Of a stretch of 64,000 nt of DNA, positions 25,551-34,202 are shown in pieces; the first letter of the stretch is position 1, and every line of letters begins with the position of its first letter. This DNA is from Bacteroidales bacterium. GTDB taxonomy: Bacteria > Bacteroidota > Bacteroidia > Bacteroidales > UBA932. The notes under the pieces are model-generated. The model had not been told where the DNA came from. It made no database searches and worked only from the letters and a program-made list of their open reading frames with translations. The stretch is from NCBI GenBank assembly GCA_016287075.1, contig JAEEVC010000007.1:58734-122733 (forward strand). Direction: 5' to 3'. The translations under genes and the position numbers were made by a program.

Positions 25551-26832
25551 AAAACAGGGAATTGACCTGGCGGACAATTTCTTCCGCGGGCAGGTCGGGC
25601 GAAAGCACCAGGTCCGGCTCCTTGAAGACAAAGCCCCGGGAGAAGGCGGCCAGCGTGCCGCCGCCGGTGCAGTTCAGCATGATGTATTCGTCTTTCTTCA
25701 CTGTCCCGTCGGCCACGGCCTTTGCGAGCGCGGTGACCGCGACACAGGCGGCGGGCAGGAGATCGTAGCCTTCCAGGTTCCGGAACTGGAGCAGCCAGTA
25801 CATGATGTCGTTGTTCGAGGCGAGGTAGAAATCACCCCCGCTCGCTTTCAGCGTATCATAGAGTCCGCCGGCAAGGCTGTACGGCGGTTTCCGGTTGGAC
25901 AGGACCTTGGCCAGGATGATTTCCGCCTGCCGGCGGCCCTCAGCCGGATCGAGGTCCGGGAGGGTCCGGGAGCCGGCCTTCCAGGCATCGTACATGAGCG
26001 TAAACGGCTCGTTCTGGGCTACATACACGCGCATTTTGTTCTCGCCGAAACGGCCGTCAGCCGCCAGCCGGCAGGCATTTTCCCAGGCGGCGATGGCACC
26101 GGTTCCGGAGCCGACGGCCTGGAAATAGGCATCCGGGATGCGGCCCATCTGCTCGACGCAGCTGAGCACCGTCGTGCCCATGCCGTCGCGCCGGGCGACG
26201 TTCTTGGCCCCGCCTTCGAGGACGAAGCGCGGATCGGTCGCGAGTTTTTCGCCGAGGGTGATCGCATCATAATAGTCGCATCCGTGCGGCGCGCACACAA
26301 GCTTCACGCAGCGGTGAAGCGGCCGGCGGAACCACAGGTCGTGGAGGTTGTCCGCGGGAACGCAGATGACGACGGGGATGCGGTTGTCCGAGCAGACCTG
26401 GGCGAACGCCCGCGCGGTATTGCCGGCGGACTGGACGACCAGCGTCCGCTTGTCCGACGCGTCCATCCGGGCCAGCACGGAGTAGGCCTCGGTCTCCTTG
26501 AAGGAGCAGGTGCGCATCTTGGCGCCGATCTTCGGATTCCAGCCGGAGAAGGTGATGTACAGGTTCTCCAGGCCGAGATGCCTCGCCAGGCCCTTTGACT
26601 TGTAAGTGACTGGGGCGCATGACTTTCTGAGGGTCCTTTTGATCGGCATCCAGTCGGCATAGCGGTAGATGCCGTCCTCCGTGTCGCGCGGGGTGAACTG
26701 CTTGTTCTCATACACCGCGCGGATCAGGGAGGGGGTGCGCGCCTCGGGGTCACCGAGCGTCCATCCCTTGTCTTCGAATTCGTGCCCGTCGGCCACATTG
26801 ACCAGGCGGTAGCGGGTTTCCTTGAATCTCAT
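25549..26832 (-). CDS. Cysteate synthase-like PLP enzyme (threonine synthase fold)
   Basis: The 427-aa fold-type II PLP enzyme has its likely Schiff-base Lys in KMRTCSFKETEAYSV. The PLP phosphate loop region is VVQSAGNTARAFAQVCSDN, and a later segment is AVGSGTGAIAAWENA. The N-terminal phrases GWTLGDPEARTPSLIRAVYENKQF and GIYRYADWMPI fit cysteate synthases (phosphoserine + sulfite to cysteate), known from coenzyme M synthesis in Methanosarcina and present in Bacteroidetes, where cysteate feeds sulfonolipids. A diverged threonine synthase is the alternative. Its ATG overlaps the stop of the HdrD-like gene (4 bp), making it the last gene of the Hdr-like operon. Its TAG lies in the hairpin repeat. 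Confidence 0.68.
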   Translation of the reverse strand: MRFKETRYRLVNVADGHEFEDKGWTLGDPEARTPSLIRAVYENKQFTPRDTEDGIYRYADWMPIKRTLRKSCAPVTYKSKGLARHLGLENLYITFSGWNPKIGAKMRTCSFKETEAYSVLARMDASDKRTLVVQSAGNTARAFAQVCSDNRIPVVICVPADNLHDLWFRRPLHRCVKLVCAPHGCDYYDAITLGEKLATDPRFVLEGGAKNVARRDGMGTTVLSCVEQMGRIPDAYFQAVGSGTGAIAAWENACRLAADGRFGENKMRVYVAQNEPFTLMYDAWKAGSRTLPDLDPAEGRRQAEIILAKVLSNRKPPYSLAGGLYDTLKASGGDFYLASNNDIMYWLLQFRNLEGYDLLPAACVAVTALAKAVADGTVKKDEYIMLNCTGGGTLAAFSRGFVFKEPDLVLSPDLPAEEIVRQVNSLF

Positions 26833-28661
26833 ATCGCTTGTTTGTTTTGTTTGTTGGCTTTGGCATGCAGGTCCACGATCTCGGCGATGTCCCGGACGGG
26901 CCGGTCGGCATACCGGGAGAAGGTGGCCTGGCAGAGCGGGCAGGCTGTCGCGATGGCGTCCGCCTTGCTGTGGTAGAGGTTTTCCAGGGCGGCGCGGGTC
27001 ATGTTCTCCCGCTGGGCGAAGCTCAGGCTGAGGGAACCGAGGGACCCGCCGCAGCAGACGCTTTCCGCGCGGTTCTTCTCCGCTTCCGAGAGCCGGACGA
27101 CCTGCGAAAGGAGCTGCCGGGGCTCCTCGTACAGCTGGCAGCCGCGGCCGAGTTCACAGGGATCATGGTAGGCATAGCAGATGTCGTCGTGCTCAACCTG
27201 TAACTTCCCTTCTGCGATAAGCGCCTGGATATAAGGTACATAATGGACGACTTCGATGTCCGGCAGGTGATAGGATTCCCGGAACATGCGGTAGCAGATC
27301 GGGCAGCTGACCACGAGGGTAACGGCACCTGTCGCCCGGATAAGTTCCTCATTCTTCCGGACGATTTCCTCCGCTTCCTTCAGCCGGCCGGCCGTCCACA
27401 TCGGCCGTCCGCAGCAGATGCCGCCGTCCCGGTCGATCCAGCGGTAATCGATGCCGGCTTTCTCCAGGAGCGAGGTCACGCTGCGCCCGATCGAAGGGAC
27501 GAGCTGTGTCATGCAGCCGCCGTAATAGGCGACGCGGCCGCCGGCGGAAGCGCGGCCGATCGCGGTTCCGTCGATGGAGGAATAGTCCGGCTTGAGTGCA
27601 TAGTTCCGTTCTGCGCGGTTCAGGATGCGGATGCCGGGCCCGTCGACGCCAACCTGGCAGACGGCCTGGCATTTCCCGCAGAGGAGGCACTTGTCGCTGA
27701 TTTCCGTGATCCGTCGCTCATTGCCGCGCCGCAGCTGGCGCGTCAGATAGACCGTGCAGTCCTTGATGTTGGCTTTGTTGACGCTCATCGGGCAGGCGTC
27801 GATGCAGACGCCGCAGTTGGGGCAGGAATAGACCTGCACGCGGGCGAATCCCTTCCGGGCATTGCGGATCTTCAGCCCGGCGTTCCGCATCGGAATGAGC
27901 ATCATTTCGGCCGGGATGTGCATGTAGCGGGAGAAGGGGAGGACGACCATGAAAACGCCGAGGACGATGGAATAGGCCCACCAGGTCGGCAGCATGTTCA
28001 GGTCGTTGCCGAGGAACTGCCGGAAGACCCAGTTGGCCGGAACCGTCAGGAAGGAGCCGCCGCTGATGTGGGCGGTAAAGCTCTCTGCCAGCAGCCGGAG
28101 CGGGAAAATGGCCCAGAGGCAATACAGCCCGATCTGGTTGGTCAGCGAGGGACGGGCCGTCCGGCGCATCCCGAAAAGACGGGAGCGGACGCGTTTGACC
28201 ATGGCCAGGACGATGCCGCTCAGGACGACCAGGAGGAAGAAGTCCATCAGGAAGAAGAGCAGTGATCCCTGGATGGTGGAGTCGGTCTCTGCGACGAAGT
28301 AATTGAAGAAGATCGGGTAGTAGAACAGGCGGATCCGGTGGGGAAGGAAGAGGATGACTTCCACATGCCCCAGCACGATCAGCATGAACCAGCCGAAGGC
28401 GATGCTGGAGTGCATGTAGCCGAGGAGCCGGTTCCGCTTCCACAGTTTTACATGGAAGAGGCAGTCACAGAAGATGTCCCGGATGTTCTTGAGGACCGTT
28501 TTCGGCGTGACCAGCGAAAGGTAGAACCGCCGGCGGTCTTCTCCGGGCAGCTGGACGAGGATCTTGATGATGCCGTACACGCAGTAGGACAGCACGAAGA
28601 TCATCCCCGCCAGGAAGGGGAGGACGAAAGGATGGAAGCCGGAGGGAATGCGGTCAATCAT
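26829..28661 (-). CDS. HdrD/DsrK-like membrane Fe-S oxidoreductase subunit
   Basis: The 610-aa product has an N-terminal membrane part with five to six hydrophobic segments (~10-245), similar to NarI/HdrE-type cytochrome b subunits. Next come two [4Fe-4S] ferredoxin motifs: CPNCGVCIDACPM near 300 and CLLCGKCQAVCQ near 340. Two C-terminal CCG-type cysteine-rich modules follow (GGICCGRPMW and YHDPCELGR...ESVCCGGSLG), the non-cubane cluster ligands of heterodisulfide reductases. A membrane anchor fused to HdrD suggests electron exchange with the quinone pool. It overlaps its upstream neighbour by 8 bp and its downstream neighbour by 4 bp. The physiological disulfide or other substrate is unknown. 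Confidence 0.85.
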   Translation of the reverse strand: MIDRIPSGFHPFVLPFLAGMIFVLSYCVYGIIKILVQLPGEDRRRFYLSLVTPKTVLKNIRDIFCDCLFHVKLWKRNRLLGYMHSSIAFGWFMLIVLGHVEVILFLPHRIRLFYYPIFFNYFVAETDSTIQGSLLFFLMDFFLLVVLSGIVLAMVKRVRSRLFGMRRTARPSLTNQIGLYCLWAIFPLRLLAESFTAHISGGSFLTVPANWVFRQFLGNDLNMLPTWWAYSIVLGVFMVVLPFSRYMHIPAEMMLIPMRNAGLKIRNARKGFARVQVYSCPNCGVCIDACPMSVNKANIKDCTVYLTRQLRRGNERRITEISDKCLLCGKCQAVCQVGVDGPGIRILNRAERNYALKPDYSSIDGTAIGRASAGGRVAYYGGCMTQLVPSIGRSVTSLLEKAGIDYRWIDRDGGICCGRPMWTAGRLKEAEEIVRKNEELIRATGAVTLVVSCPICYRMFRESYHLPDIEVVHYVPYIQALIAEGKLQVEHDDICYAYHDPCELGRGCQLYEEPRQLLSQVVRLSEAEKNRAESVCCGGSLGSLSLSFAQRENMTRAALENLYHSKADAIATACPLCQATFSRYADRPVRDIAEIVDLHAKANKQNKQAI

Positions 28662-28971
28662 AGCTCTTCGACAGATTGAGGATCAGCCGGCGGGTGTTGA
28701 TGCCGCGCGGGCAGACCAGGGTGCATTTTCCGCAGAGCATGCAGGCAGACAGCAGCGGACGGACATCCTGGCCCCGCTGGAGGCCGAGGATGACCTTCCG
28801 GACGCTCATGCCGCTGAAGGAGGCCGCAGTGCAGGTGGCGCTGCAGGAGCCGCAGGCCATGCAGGTCCGGGCATCCGGCGAGAGGGCGCACAGTTTTTCG
28901 TACCGCTCCGTACCGGCGCGGTCCAGGTCGATCGTTGCGCTTTTGCTGAGCTTGAACCCGAAATCCATCAT
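28654..28971 (-). CDS. HdrC-like [4Fe-4S] ferredoxin subunit (short)
   Basis: The 105-aa product carries two cluster motifs, CMACGSCSATCTA and CMLCGKCTLVCPRG, in the spacing of HdrC/QmoC-type electron-transfer subunits. It overlaps the HdrA-like gene by 4 bp and the HdrD-like gene by 8 bp. It most likely passes electrons between the flavoprotein and the membrane HdrD-like subunit. Confidence 0.85.
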   Translation of the reverse strand: MMDFGFKLSKSATIDLDRAGTERYEKLCALSPDARTCMACGSCSATCTAASFSGMSVRKVILGLQRGQDVRPLLSACMLCGKCTLVCPRGINTRRLILNLSKSYD

Positions 28972-29981
28972 TTCCCAAGGAGATAGCGGTGGATATCAAG
29001 GGCGGCGGCACGGGCCTCTGCGAGGGTTTCCGGGACCGTTTTGGTGCCTGTGCAGGCTCCCGCATAGAAGAAGCCCGGCTGGTTGGACCTGTTGATGCCT
29101 CCGACATTGTCGAGGCTCTTGAGGAATCCGTCGCTGTCGACGTCGAGCCGGATCGTGCGCGCAAACTCGGCGACTTCGGGATTGCAGACCATTCCGGACA
29201 TCAGGACAAGGAGATCCAATTGGACTTTCAACGGCTTACCGGACAAGGTGTCTTCCGCTTTTACCTGAAGTCTTTCTTCAGCCGTCTCGCCGACTTCCGA
29301 CACCCGGCCGCGGATGAACTGGATGCCGTACTCCTGCTGGGCGTTGATGTAGAAATCCTCGTATTTCTTGCCGAAGAGGCGCAGGTCCATGTAGAAACAG
29401 TAGATGCGCGCGTCCGGGAAGCGTTCCTTCAACTCGATGGCCTGCTTGACCGCCGTCATGCAGCATACTTTGGAGCACTGGCTGTTGCCTGCTTTCAGGT
29501 CCCGGGAACCGACGCAGTGGACAAAGCCGACCGCCTTCGGGTCCGCCACAATCCGCGGGTCTTCCGCACCATTGAACCAGGCCTCCAGGTCGGAGTTCGT
29601 AATAACATGATTATAAACGCCGTACCCGTATTCTTCCTTTTTCGATGCGTCAAACAGCCGGAACCCGGAAGCACCCAGCACCGCGCGGCACGGGATGCTG
29701 ACGCCGTTTGAAAGCATCACGACGTAGCCGTTGCTGAGGCGGTTGATCGAAGTGATCCGGGTTTCCAGGAAGATATTGGCCTCCGAGATGGCTTCGGAAA
29801 GACGGCGCACCAGGTCGCCGGCAGGGGCCATGTCGGGAAAGAGCTTGTGCCAACGGGCGACGTGCCCGCCCAGGTGGTCTTTCTTCTCCACGATAATCGG
29901 CGTATAGCCCAGCAGAAGCAGCTGCCTGGCCGCTTCCATCCCGGCGATGCCGCCGCCGATGATCACAACGTTCTCCTTCAT
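28968..29981 (-). CDS. HdrA/QmoA-like FAD subunit
   Basis: The 337-aa flavoprotein has the FAD dinucleotide-binding motif VVIIGGGIAGMEAARQL at residues 5-21. The HdrA signature region VHCVGSRDL...NSQCSKVCCMTAVKQA (Cys cluster) lies mid-protein, with a C-terminal FAD phrase FFYAGACTGTKTVPETLAEA. It is about half the length of methanogen HdrA and has no ferredoxin inserts, closer to QmoA of sulfate reducers. I chose ATG 29981 (MKENVVIIGGG), 2 nt after the HdrB-like stop, rather than the track start, which overlaps that gene. It is probably the electron-bifurcating or hub flavin of the complex; bifurcation itself is unproven. Confidence 0.85.
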   Translation of the reverse strand: MKENVVIIGGGIAGMEAARQLLLLGYTPIIVEKKDHLGGHVARWHKLFPDMAPAGDLVRRLSEAISEANIFLETRITSINRLSNGYVVMLSNGVSIPCRAVLGASGFRLFDASKKEEYGYGVYNHVITNSDLEAWFNGAEDPRIVADPKAVGFVHCVGSRDLKAGNSQCSKVCCMTAVKQAIELKERFPDARIYCFYMDLRLFGKKYEDFYINAQQEYGIQFIRGRVSEVGETAEERLQVKAEDTLSGKPLKVQLDLLVLMSGMVCNPEVAEFARTIRLDVDSDGFLKSLDNVGGINRSNQPGFFYAGACTGTKTVPETLAEARAAALDIHRYLLGK

Positions 29982-29983
29982 TC

Positions 29984-31054
29984 TCAGAAGCATTTAAGGG
30001 TTTGTGGAAGAGAAGGCCGCAGGAGGTCTTCCTTGTTGACACCCAGGTACTTGGCCTTCGGGTCATAGGGGATGCCGATCCGGTCGAGAAGCGGCTCGAC
30101 GGCAACCTGGTGGAGCTGCAGGCCGAGATCCCACGGGTCATAGCCGAGCACGAGGCCGGCCAGTTCCTCGTAGGTGAGCACCGGGATGCCGAAGCCGTCT
30201 TTCCCGTAGGTCTTGCCGGTCTGCTCGGCGATGAAATACTGCCAGCGGTCCATGAAATAAGGGCAGCCGGGGCAGTTGGTGACGATCGCCTGGATGCCGT
30301 ACGGCTCCATGGACTCGAATTTCTTGTGGGTATTGGACACGCAGTAGCCCCGGTTGGCCTTCACGTGATACTGGCGGAAGCCGTAACCGCAGCAGTGGCG
30401 CCGTTCCGGATAATCGATGATCTGGCCGCCCCAGCTCTCGACCATGCCCGTAAGGACATAGGGATACTCGGCACCGCCGACGCCCTTGCTCGGGAACATC
30501 TTGGCATAATGGCAGCCGATATGCTCGGCAATCCGCAGGGGCTCGCCCGTGTCCTTGTCCACCAGGCGGAATTTCGCCTTTTCGGCGATCTGGTTGCGCC
30601 AGTGGTAGATCAGGTCGCTGGTATGGGCGAGGTATTTCGGCTTCTTGAATTCCCGCCGGGTCGCCTTCCAGAGTTGCTCGCGGATGCGCGCCTCCAGTTC
30701 GGGGAACTCGTGCCAGGTCTCCAGGACCTCGGCATAGTTGCCGAACGAGGTGATGCAGCTGGCGGCGTAATTCTCATAGCCCGCTTCGGTCATCAGGGCG
30801 AACTGGCGCGCGACGATGGTCATGGCCGTTTCCTGCGGAAGCGTGTCGCAGTGATAGGCGATGCCACCGCAGGTGGTATGGTAGGGCGTCTCATAGACAT
30901 CTTTTCCCAGGACGTTCCGGGTGATTTCCGTGAACATCCGTTCGCTGGCGGGGAAGAAATTCTGCCGGATGCAGCTGCGGACGAAGTACCAGTGGTCGTC
31001 CGGAATCTCCTTCTGGTAATCTTTCCAGATTTTCTGCTTCCCTTCGTAGATCAT
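29984..31054 (-). CDS. HdrB-like CCG-domain subunit
   Basis: The 356-aa product has a complete CCG module in its second half: HIGCHYAKMFP, RRHCCGYGFRQYH and TNCPGCPYFMDRW. This is the CX(n)CCX(n)CXXC pattern that holds the non-cubane [4Fe-4S] clusters of HdrB. The first half has a more degenerate module (TTCGGIAYHC...ASCITSFGNY), so possibly only one catalytic cluster is built in the usual way. It overlaps the HdrC-like gene by 4 bp. It should be the site of disulfide (or analogous) reduction or formation in the complex. Confidence 0.85.
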   Translation of the reverse strand: MIYEGKQKIWKDYQKEIPDDHWYFVRSCIRQNFFPASERMFTEITRNVLGKDVYETPYHTTCGGIAYHCDTLPQETAMTIVARQFALMTEAGYENYAASCITSFGNYAEVLETWHEFPELEARIREQLWKATRREFKKPKYLAHTSDLIYHWRNQIAEKAKFRLVDKDTGEPLRIAEHIGCHYAKMFPSKGVGGAEYPYVLTGMVESWGGQIIDYPERRHCCGYGFRQYHVKANRGYCVSNTHKKFESMEPYGIQAIVTNCPGCPYFMDRWQYFIAEQTGKTYGKDGFGIPVLTYEELAGLVLGYDPWDLGLQLHQVAVEPLLDRIGIPYDPKAKYLGVNKEDLLRPSLPQTLKCF

Positions 31055-31746
31055 TCGTTGAAATGTTTGTCCGAGCTGTATTCAAATGCCTGTCTCTCAT
31101 ATTCTTCCATGCTCATCCCCATCTCCCTGGCCTTGGCGGCGGAGTATTCCTCCACGAGTCGGATGCGCTCGGTCGCACCGGTGACGTCGAAGATGGCCTT
31201 GAGTTCGTCCAGCGACGCCTGCGGGATTTTCCGCAGGACGCCCGGTCCCTCGCCCTTGTAATTGGCCCCCTGGCGGGCCAGGCTCTGCTCCAGATGCTCC
31301 GTGTGCCATTTCCAGACGGGGCCGGATTCCATGTGGTCCTCCCAGCGGAAGGTCTCCGGATGGACGCAGTAGCCGTAGTTCAGGATGTTGCGGGCGAAGG
31401 TATGGGTGAGCGGGAGGATCTGGCGTCCCTTTTCCGATTCGGTGAAATACCCGAGGCGGATGCTCAGGTCGCGAAGCGCCATGATCACGAGCCCGGGGCC
31501 GTTCCTGCGGGGACAGCGGGTCACGCAGCTCATGCACTCGCCGCAGTACCAGATGGTATCGGAACGGAGGAGCGCCTCGATTTCGGCATCGTCGCGGGTC
31601 TGGACGATGGCGACGATCTTGCGCGGGTCGTAGCGGTAGAATTCCGCCGCGGGGCAGACGGCCGTGCAGGTCCCGCAGTTGATGCAGGTGTGGTAGCCTT
31701 CGCGGAAGCGGTAGTCTTTTTCCAGTTCTTCGAAAAGGTGGTCCAT
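31051..31746 (-). CDS. HdrC-like [4Fe-4S] subunit (long)
   Basis: The 231-aa product has two cluster motifs in its first half, CINCGTCTAVCPAAEF and CGECMSCVTRCPRR, followed by a ~130-residue helical tail with no motif I recognise. It pairs with the overlapping HdrB-like gene (4 bp), as HdrC and HdrB do in methanogens and sulfate reducers. It is the second Fe-S transfer subunit of this operon, beside the 105-aa one. It starts 3 nt after the SDR gene. Confidence 0.85.
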   Translation of the reverse strand: MDHLFEELEKDYRFREGYHTCINCGTCTAVCPAAEFYRYDPRKIVAIVQTRDDAEIEALLRSDTIWYCGECMSCVTRCPRRNGPGLVIMALRDLSIRLGYFTESEKGRQILPLTHTFARNILNYGYCVHPETFRWEDHMESGPVWKWHTEHLEQSLARQGANYKGEGPGVLRKIPQASLDELKAIFDVTGATERIRLVEEYSAAKAREMGMSMEEYERQAFEYSSDKHFNE

Positions 31747-31749
31747 GTG

Positions 31750-32535
31750 TTATTCGGGTTTGATCCTGCGCGCCAGCCGGGCACAGAGTCCCGGGAAGAA
31801 GCGCTTGATATAGACCATGATCAGTTCCTTGCGGCCGACCAGGACTTCGCGGCGGCCCTTCCGGATGGCACGGACGACAATCTCCGCTGCCTTCTCGGCG
31901 GACAGTCCGCCGTCCTGTCCGGGGTCCATCCTGCCATGGGGTTTCCCGCCCTTGTCGAGGGCATAGAGGGAGATGTTCGTCCGGACGCGGCCCGGGCACA
32001 CGAGGGTGACGCGGATGCCGCGGTCGTAATATTCTGCCTGAAGCGTCTCGAAGAAGCCGTAGAGGGCGAATTTGGAGGAACTGTATCCGCTCCGGAGCGG
32101 GAAACCGAAACGGCCGGCGATGGAGGTCGTGACGGCCAGCTGCCCTCCGCCCTTTTCCAGCATGGGGCCCAGCAGCCCGCGGGCGATGGCGACGGGGGAG
32201 AAGTAATTGATTTCCATGATTTCCCGTATCATCTCCATGGACGTATCCTCTACCGTCGTCCGCTGGCTGATCCCAGCGTTCAGGAAGGCGATGTCCAATC
32301 CGCCGAAGGCATCCCAGGCCTGCTGGACAAGCGCGGGAATCCCATCGGGGAGACGCAGGTCGTACGGCAGGATGGCTACATCCGCCGCGCCTGCGGTCCG
32401 GCAGCGTTCTGCCACCGGCTCGAGCCGGGCGGCGGAGGAGGATGTCAGGACAAGTTGCGCGCCTTCGGCGGCCCAGCGCAAGGCGCAGGCGGCTCCGATG
32501 CCCGAGGAAGCACCTGTGATCCAGATCCTTTGCAT
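31750..32535 (-). CDS. Short-chain dehydrogenase/reductase
   Basis: The 261-aa classical SDR has the cofactor motif WITGASSGIGAACAL at residues 5-19, LNAGIS (NAG motif), the catalytic Ser region TTSIAGRFGFP, and YSSSK with catalytic Tyr/Lys. The segment GIRVTLVCPGRVRTNIS resembles the DHRS7/ketosphinganine-reductase-like branch. In this operon, with a cysteate-synthase-like enzyme at the far end, a ketone reduction in sulfonolipid or related synthesis is possible but speculative. It is tightly packed: 3-nt gaps to VOC upstream and the HdrC-like gene downstream. Confidence 0.85.
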   Translation of the reverse strand: MQRIWITGASSGIGAACALRWAAEGAQLVLTSSSAARLEPVAERCRTAGAADVAILPYDLRLPDGIPALVQQAWDAFGGLDIAFLNAGISQRTTVEDTSMEMIREIMEINYFSPVAIARGLLGPMLEKGGGQLAVTTSIAGRFGFPLRSGYSSSKFALYGFFETLQAEYYDRGIRVTLVCPGRVRTNISLYALDKGGKPHGRMDPGQDGGLSAEKAAEIVVRAIRKGRREVLVGRKELIMVYIKRFFPGLCARLARRIKPE

Positions 32536-32538
32536 CGT

Positions 32539-33612
32539 TTATCTCACCTTTTCGCGCGAGACGAGGCCCATCATCCGGAAGAGGAATTTCGGGAGGCCTT
32601 TCCGCGGGTCGCGCTTTTTCATGTCGATGAACCAGCCGAGTTTCTTGACCACGGGCACCTTGTAGGTCTCGACGAATTCGATGAGGGTGCCGTCCGGGTC
32701 CTCGATGTAGGTGAAATGGCCGGAAGCGTCGCCCATGTCGAAGACTTCGCCGTCCGGGCAGGAATCCACGGTGAAAGGGTGTCCCTTTTCGGCGCAGAAC
32801 GCCTTCAGGGCCTGCATGCCGGTAATGTCGAAGCAGATCTGGATGAAGCCCGGATCGCCCCAGAACCGGCCTTCATAGACCTTCTTCGGGCTGCGCTCCA
32901 GCACCTGGACGAGTTCCAGGGTGCTTTCGCCCATCAGGGGGGAGAAAGCGCCGGTAAAAGGTTCCGTGCGGGCAAGGATGACCCTGCGGCAGCGGAGGAC
33001 GCCGCCCGGGAGGAAACCGTCGGCCTCGAAGGGGCCTTCCGAATCGCTGACAACCTTGTCGTAGCCCAGGACCTCCCCGTAGAAACGGACGGAGGCTTCC
33101 ATGTCGCCGACACCGATGACGGCACCGGCGATGCCGCCCGTCAGTTTGTGCTCTTCAATATAGACATCCTTCCGCTCGATGAGCTGGAACCAATTGCCAT
33201 AGAGGTCCTTGACATAGAAGCAAGGGGTGCCGTCCGGGAGTTCCCCGACGGGACTGACTTCTTTCCATTTCGCGGAAATCTGCCGGTGGAAGGCGGGAAT
33301 GTCGCGGCATTTCACCTTTGCGGCGAGGACGCCGAGGTCGCCGACCGCGATCTCGAAGCCGCACGGCTGGGGCCTGCGCTCCGAGAACTGCCAAACTTCG
33401 TATCCGCCGCCGCCCTGCAGGTTGACGGTGATGCAGGCGTGGCGTTTCTGGGGCCGGCCGCCGGTATAGGGGAGCATGCGCTCCGCGACGGTATCGTCTT
33501 CTAGGATGCGGACATCCGCGCCGAACATATCGATGATCCAGTTCCAGGACTTGCGGAAATCTTCCGTTCCGAGACCGATCTGCTGGATGCCGGAGATGAG
33601 GTGTTTTTCCAT
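32539..33612 (-). CDS. VOC-family protein with two glyoxalase-like domains
   Basis: The 357-aa product contains two vicinal-oxygen-chelate modules: residues ~8-148 (GIQQIGLGTEDFRKSWNW ... CFYVKDLYGNWFQLIE) and ~160-315 (GGIAGAVIGVGDMEASVRFY ... FTYIEDPDGTLIEFVE). Such folds bind a divalent metal and act as lyases, dioxygenases or epimerases; this member is not one I can name. It is the first gene of the eight-gene Hdr-like operon, 24 nt downstream of a TACCTTTG box. Confidence 0.82.
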   Translation of the reverse strand: MEKHLISGIQQIGLGTEDFRKSWNWIIDMFGADVRILEDDTVAERMLPYTGGRPQKRHACITVNLQGGGGYEVWQFSERRPQPCGFEIAVGDLGVLAAKVKCRDIPAFHRQISAKWKEVSPVGELPDGTPCFYVKDLYGNWFQLIERKDVYIEEHKLTGGIAGAVIGVGDMEASVRFYGEVLGYDKVVSDSEGPFEADGFLPGGVLRCRRVILARTEPFTGAFSPLMGESTLELVQVLERSPKKVYEGRFWGDPGFIQICFDITGMQALKAFCAEKGHPFTVDSCPDGEVFDMGDASGHFTYIEDPDGTLIEFVETYKVPVVKKLGWFIDMKKRDPRKGLPKFLFRMMGLVSREKVR

Positions 33613-33636
33613 TCTGTATGCGGTAATTTACTTGGA

Positions 33637-33644
33637 CAAAGGTA
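33637..33644 (-). promoter_or_regulatory. -7 box of the Hdr-like operon
   Basis: TACCTTTG is a perfect TAnnTTTG match, 24 nt before the VOC ATG and just after the FmdE stop. It is the only clear box ahead of the eight overlapping or nearly gapless genes down to 25549. Confidence 0.65.
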
Positions 33645-33647
33645 CGA

Positions 33648-34202
33648 TTATTTTTCCGACCGGACCTCGAAAATCCCGTTCCGGTCCCAGGAACTCCAGT
33701 ACCGGAGGGCGAGCGAGCGGACGTAGGCCCAGTATTCCGGACTGTGTCCATACCGCTCGACGCCGGTACGGATGTCCGTTTCGATTTGGGTCCGGTATTG
33801 CTCTTTCAGGCTGAGCGTCAAGGTCTTGCCTTCGCAGGTGAAAGTGGCCTCCGGACAGGGGGTATCGATTTCGGCGACCCGGATGAGGCCGTGCCCGAGG
33901 GTGGCGCCGGTGCTGATCTGGAGTCCGTCGTTCAGGCAGCTGACGGGCGGCCGGAGTCCGGCGTGCGATACGACGGAGACAGGATGGTCATGGCCCGGAC
34001 CGCCGAAGAGTTCACGGGCGCGCAGGCCCATTTTCGCCCCGAGGGTGGAGTAGATGCCGAGGTGACCGTGGATCTCGTTCGTCAGGAGGACGAGTTTCCA
34101 CTCCTCGGGACCGAAACGCCGGATAGCAGTGCCGACGATGCGCTGCACATCGTCGGCATATTGGGTGAGGGGAAAATCGAAGGAACGGAGGACGCCTACC
34201 AT
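33648..34202 (-). CDS. FmdE-like protein
   Basis: The 184-aa product resembles FmdE-family proteins, named after a subunit encoded with methanogen formylmethanofuran dehydrogenase. The N-terminal part has EIHGHLGIYSTLGAKMG, matching the family's HGH-type metal-binding opening. Further on, PPVSCLNDGLQISTGATLGHGLIRV matches the D-x-L-Q-x-x-T-G-x-T-x-G-x-G motif with a conserved Cys. Bacteroidetes do not make methanofuran, so the name is structural only. Its start overlaps the ECF S-component gene by 7 bp, linking it to uptake of an unidentified micronutrient. Confidence 0.72.
   Translation of the reverse strand: MVGVLRSFDFPLTQYADDVQRIVGTAIRRFGPEEWKLVLLTNEIHGHLGIYSTLGAKMGLRARELFGGPGHDHPVSVVSHAGLRPPVSCLNDGLQISTGATLGHGLIRVAEIDTPCPEATFTCEGKTLTLSLKEQYRTQIETDIRTGVERYGHSPEYWAYVRSLALRYWSSWDRNGIFEVRSEK

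Noticed and set aside
31063-33504. 813-aa plus-strand ORF
   Set aside because: It is antisense to the HdrC-like, SDR and VOC genes, which all show clear motifs; no family features are in the plus frame.
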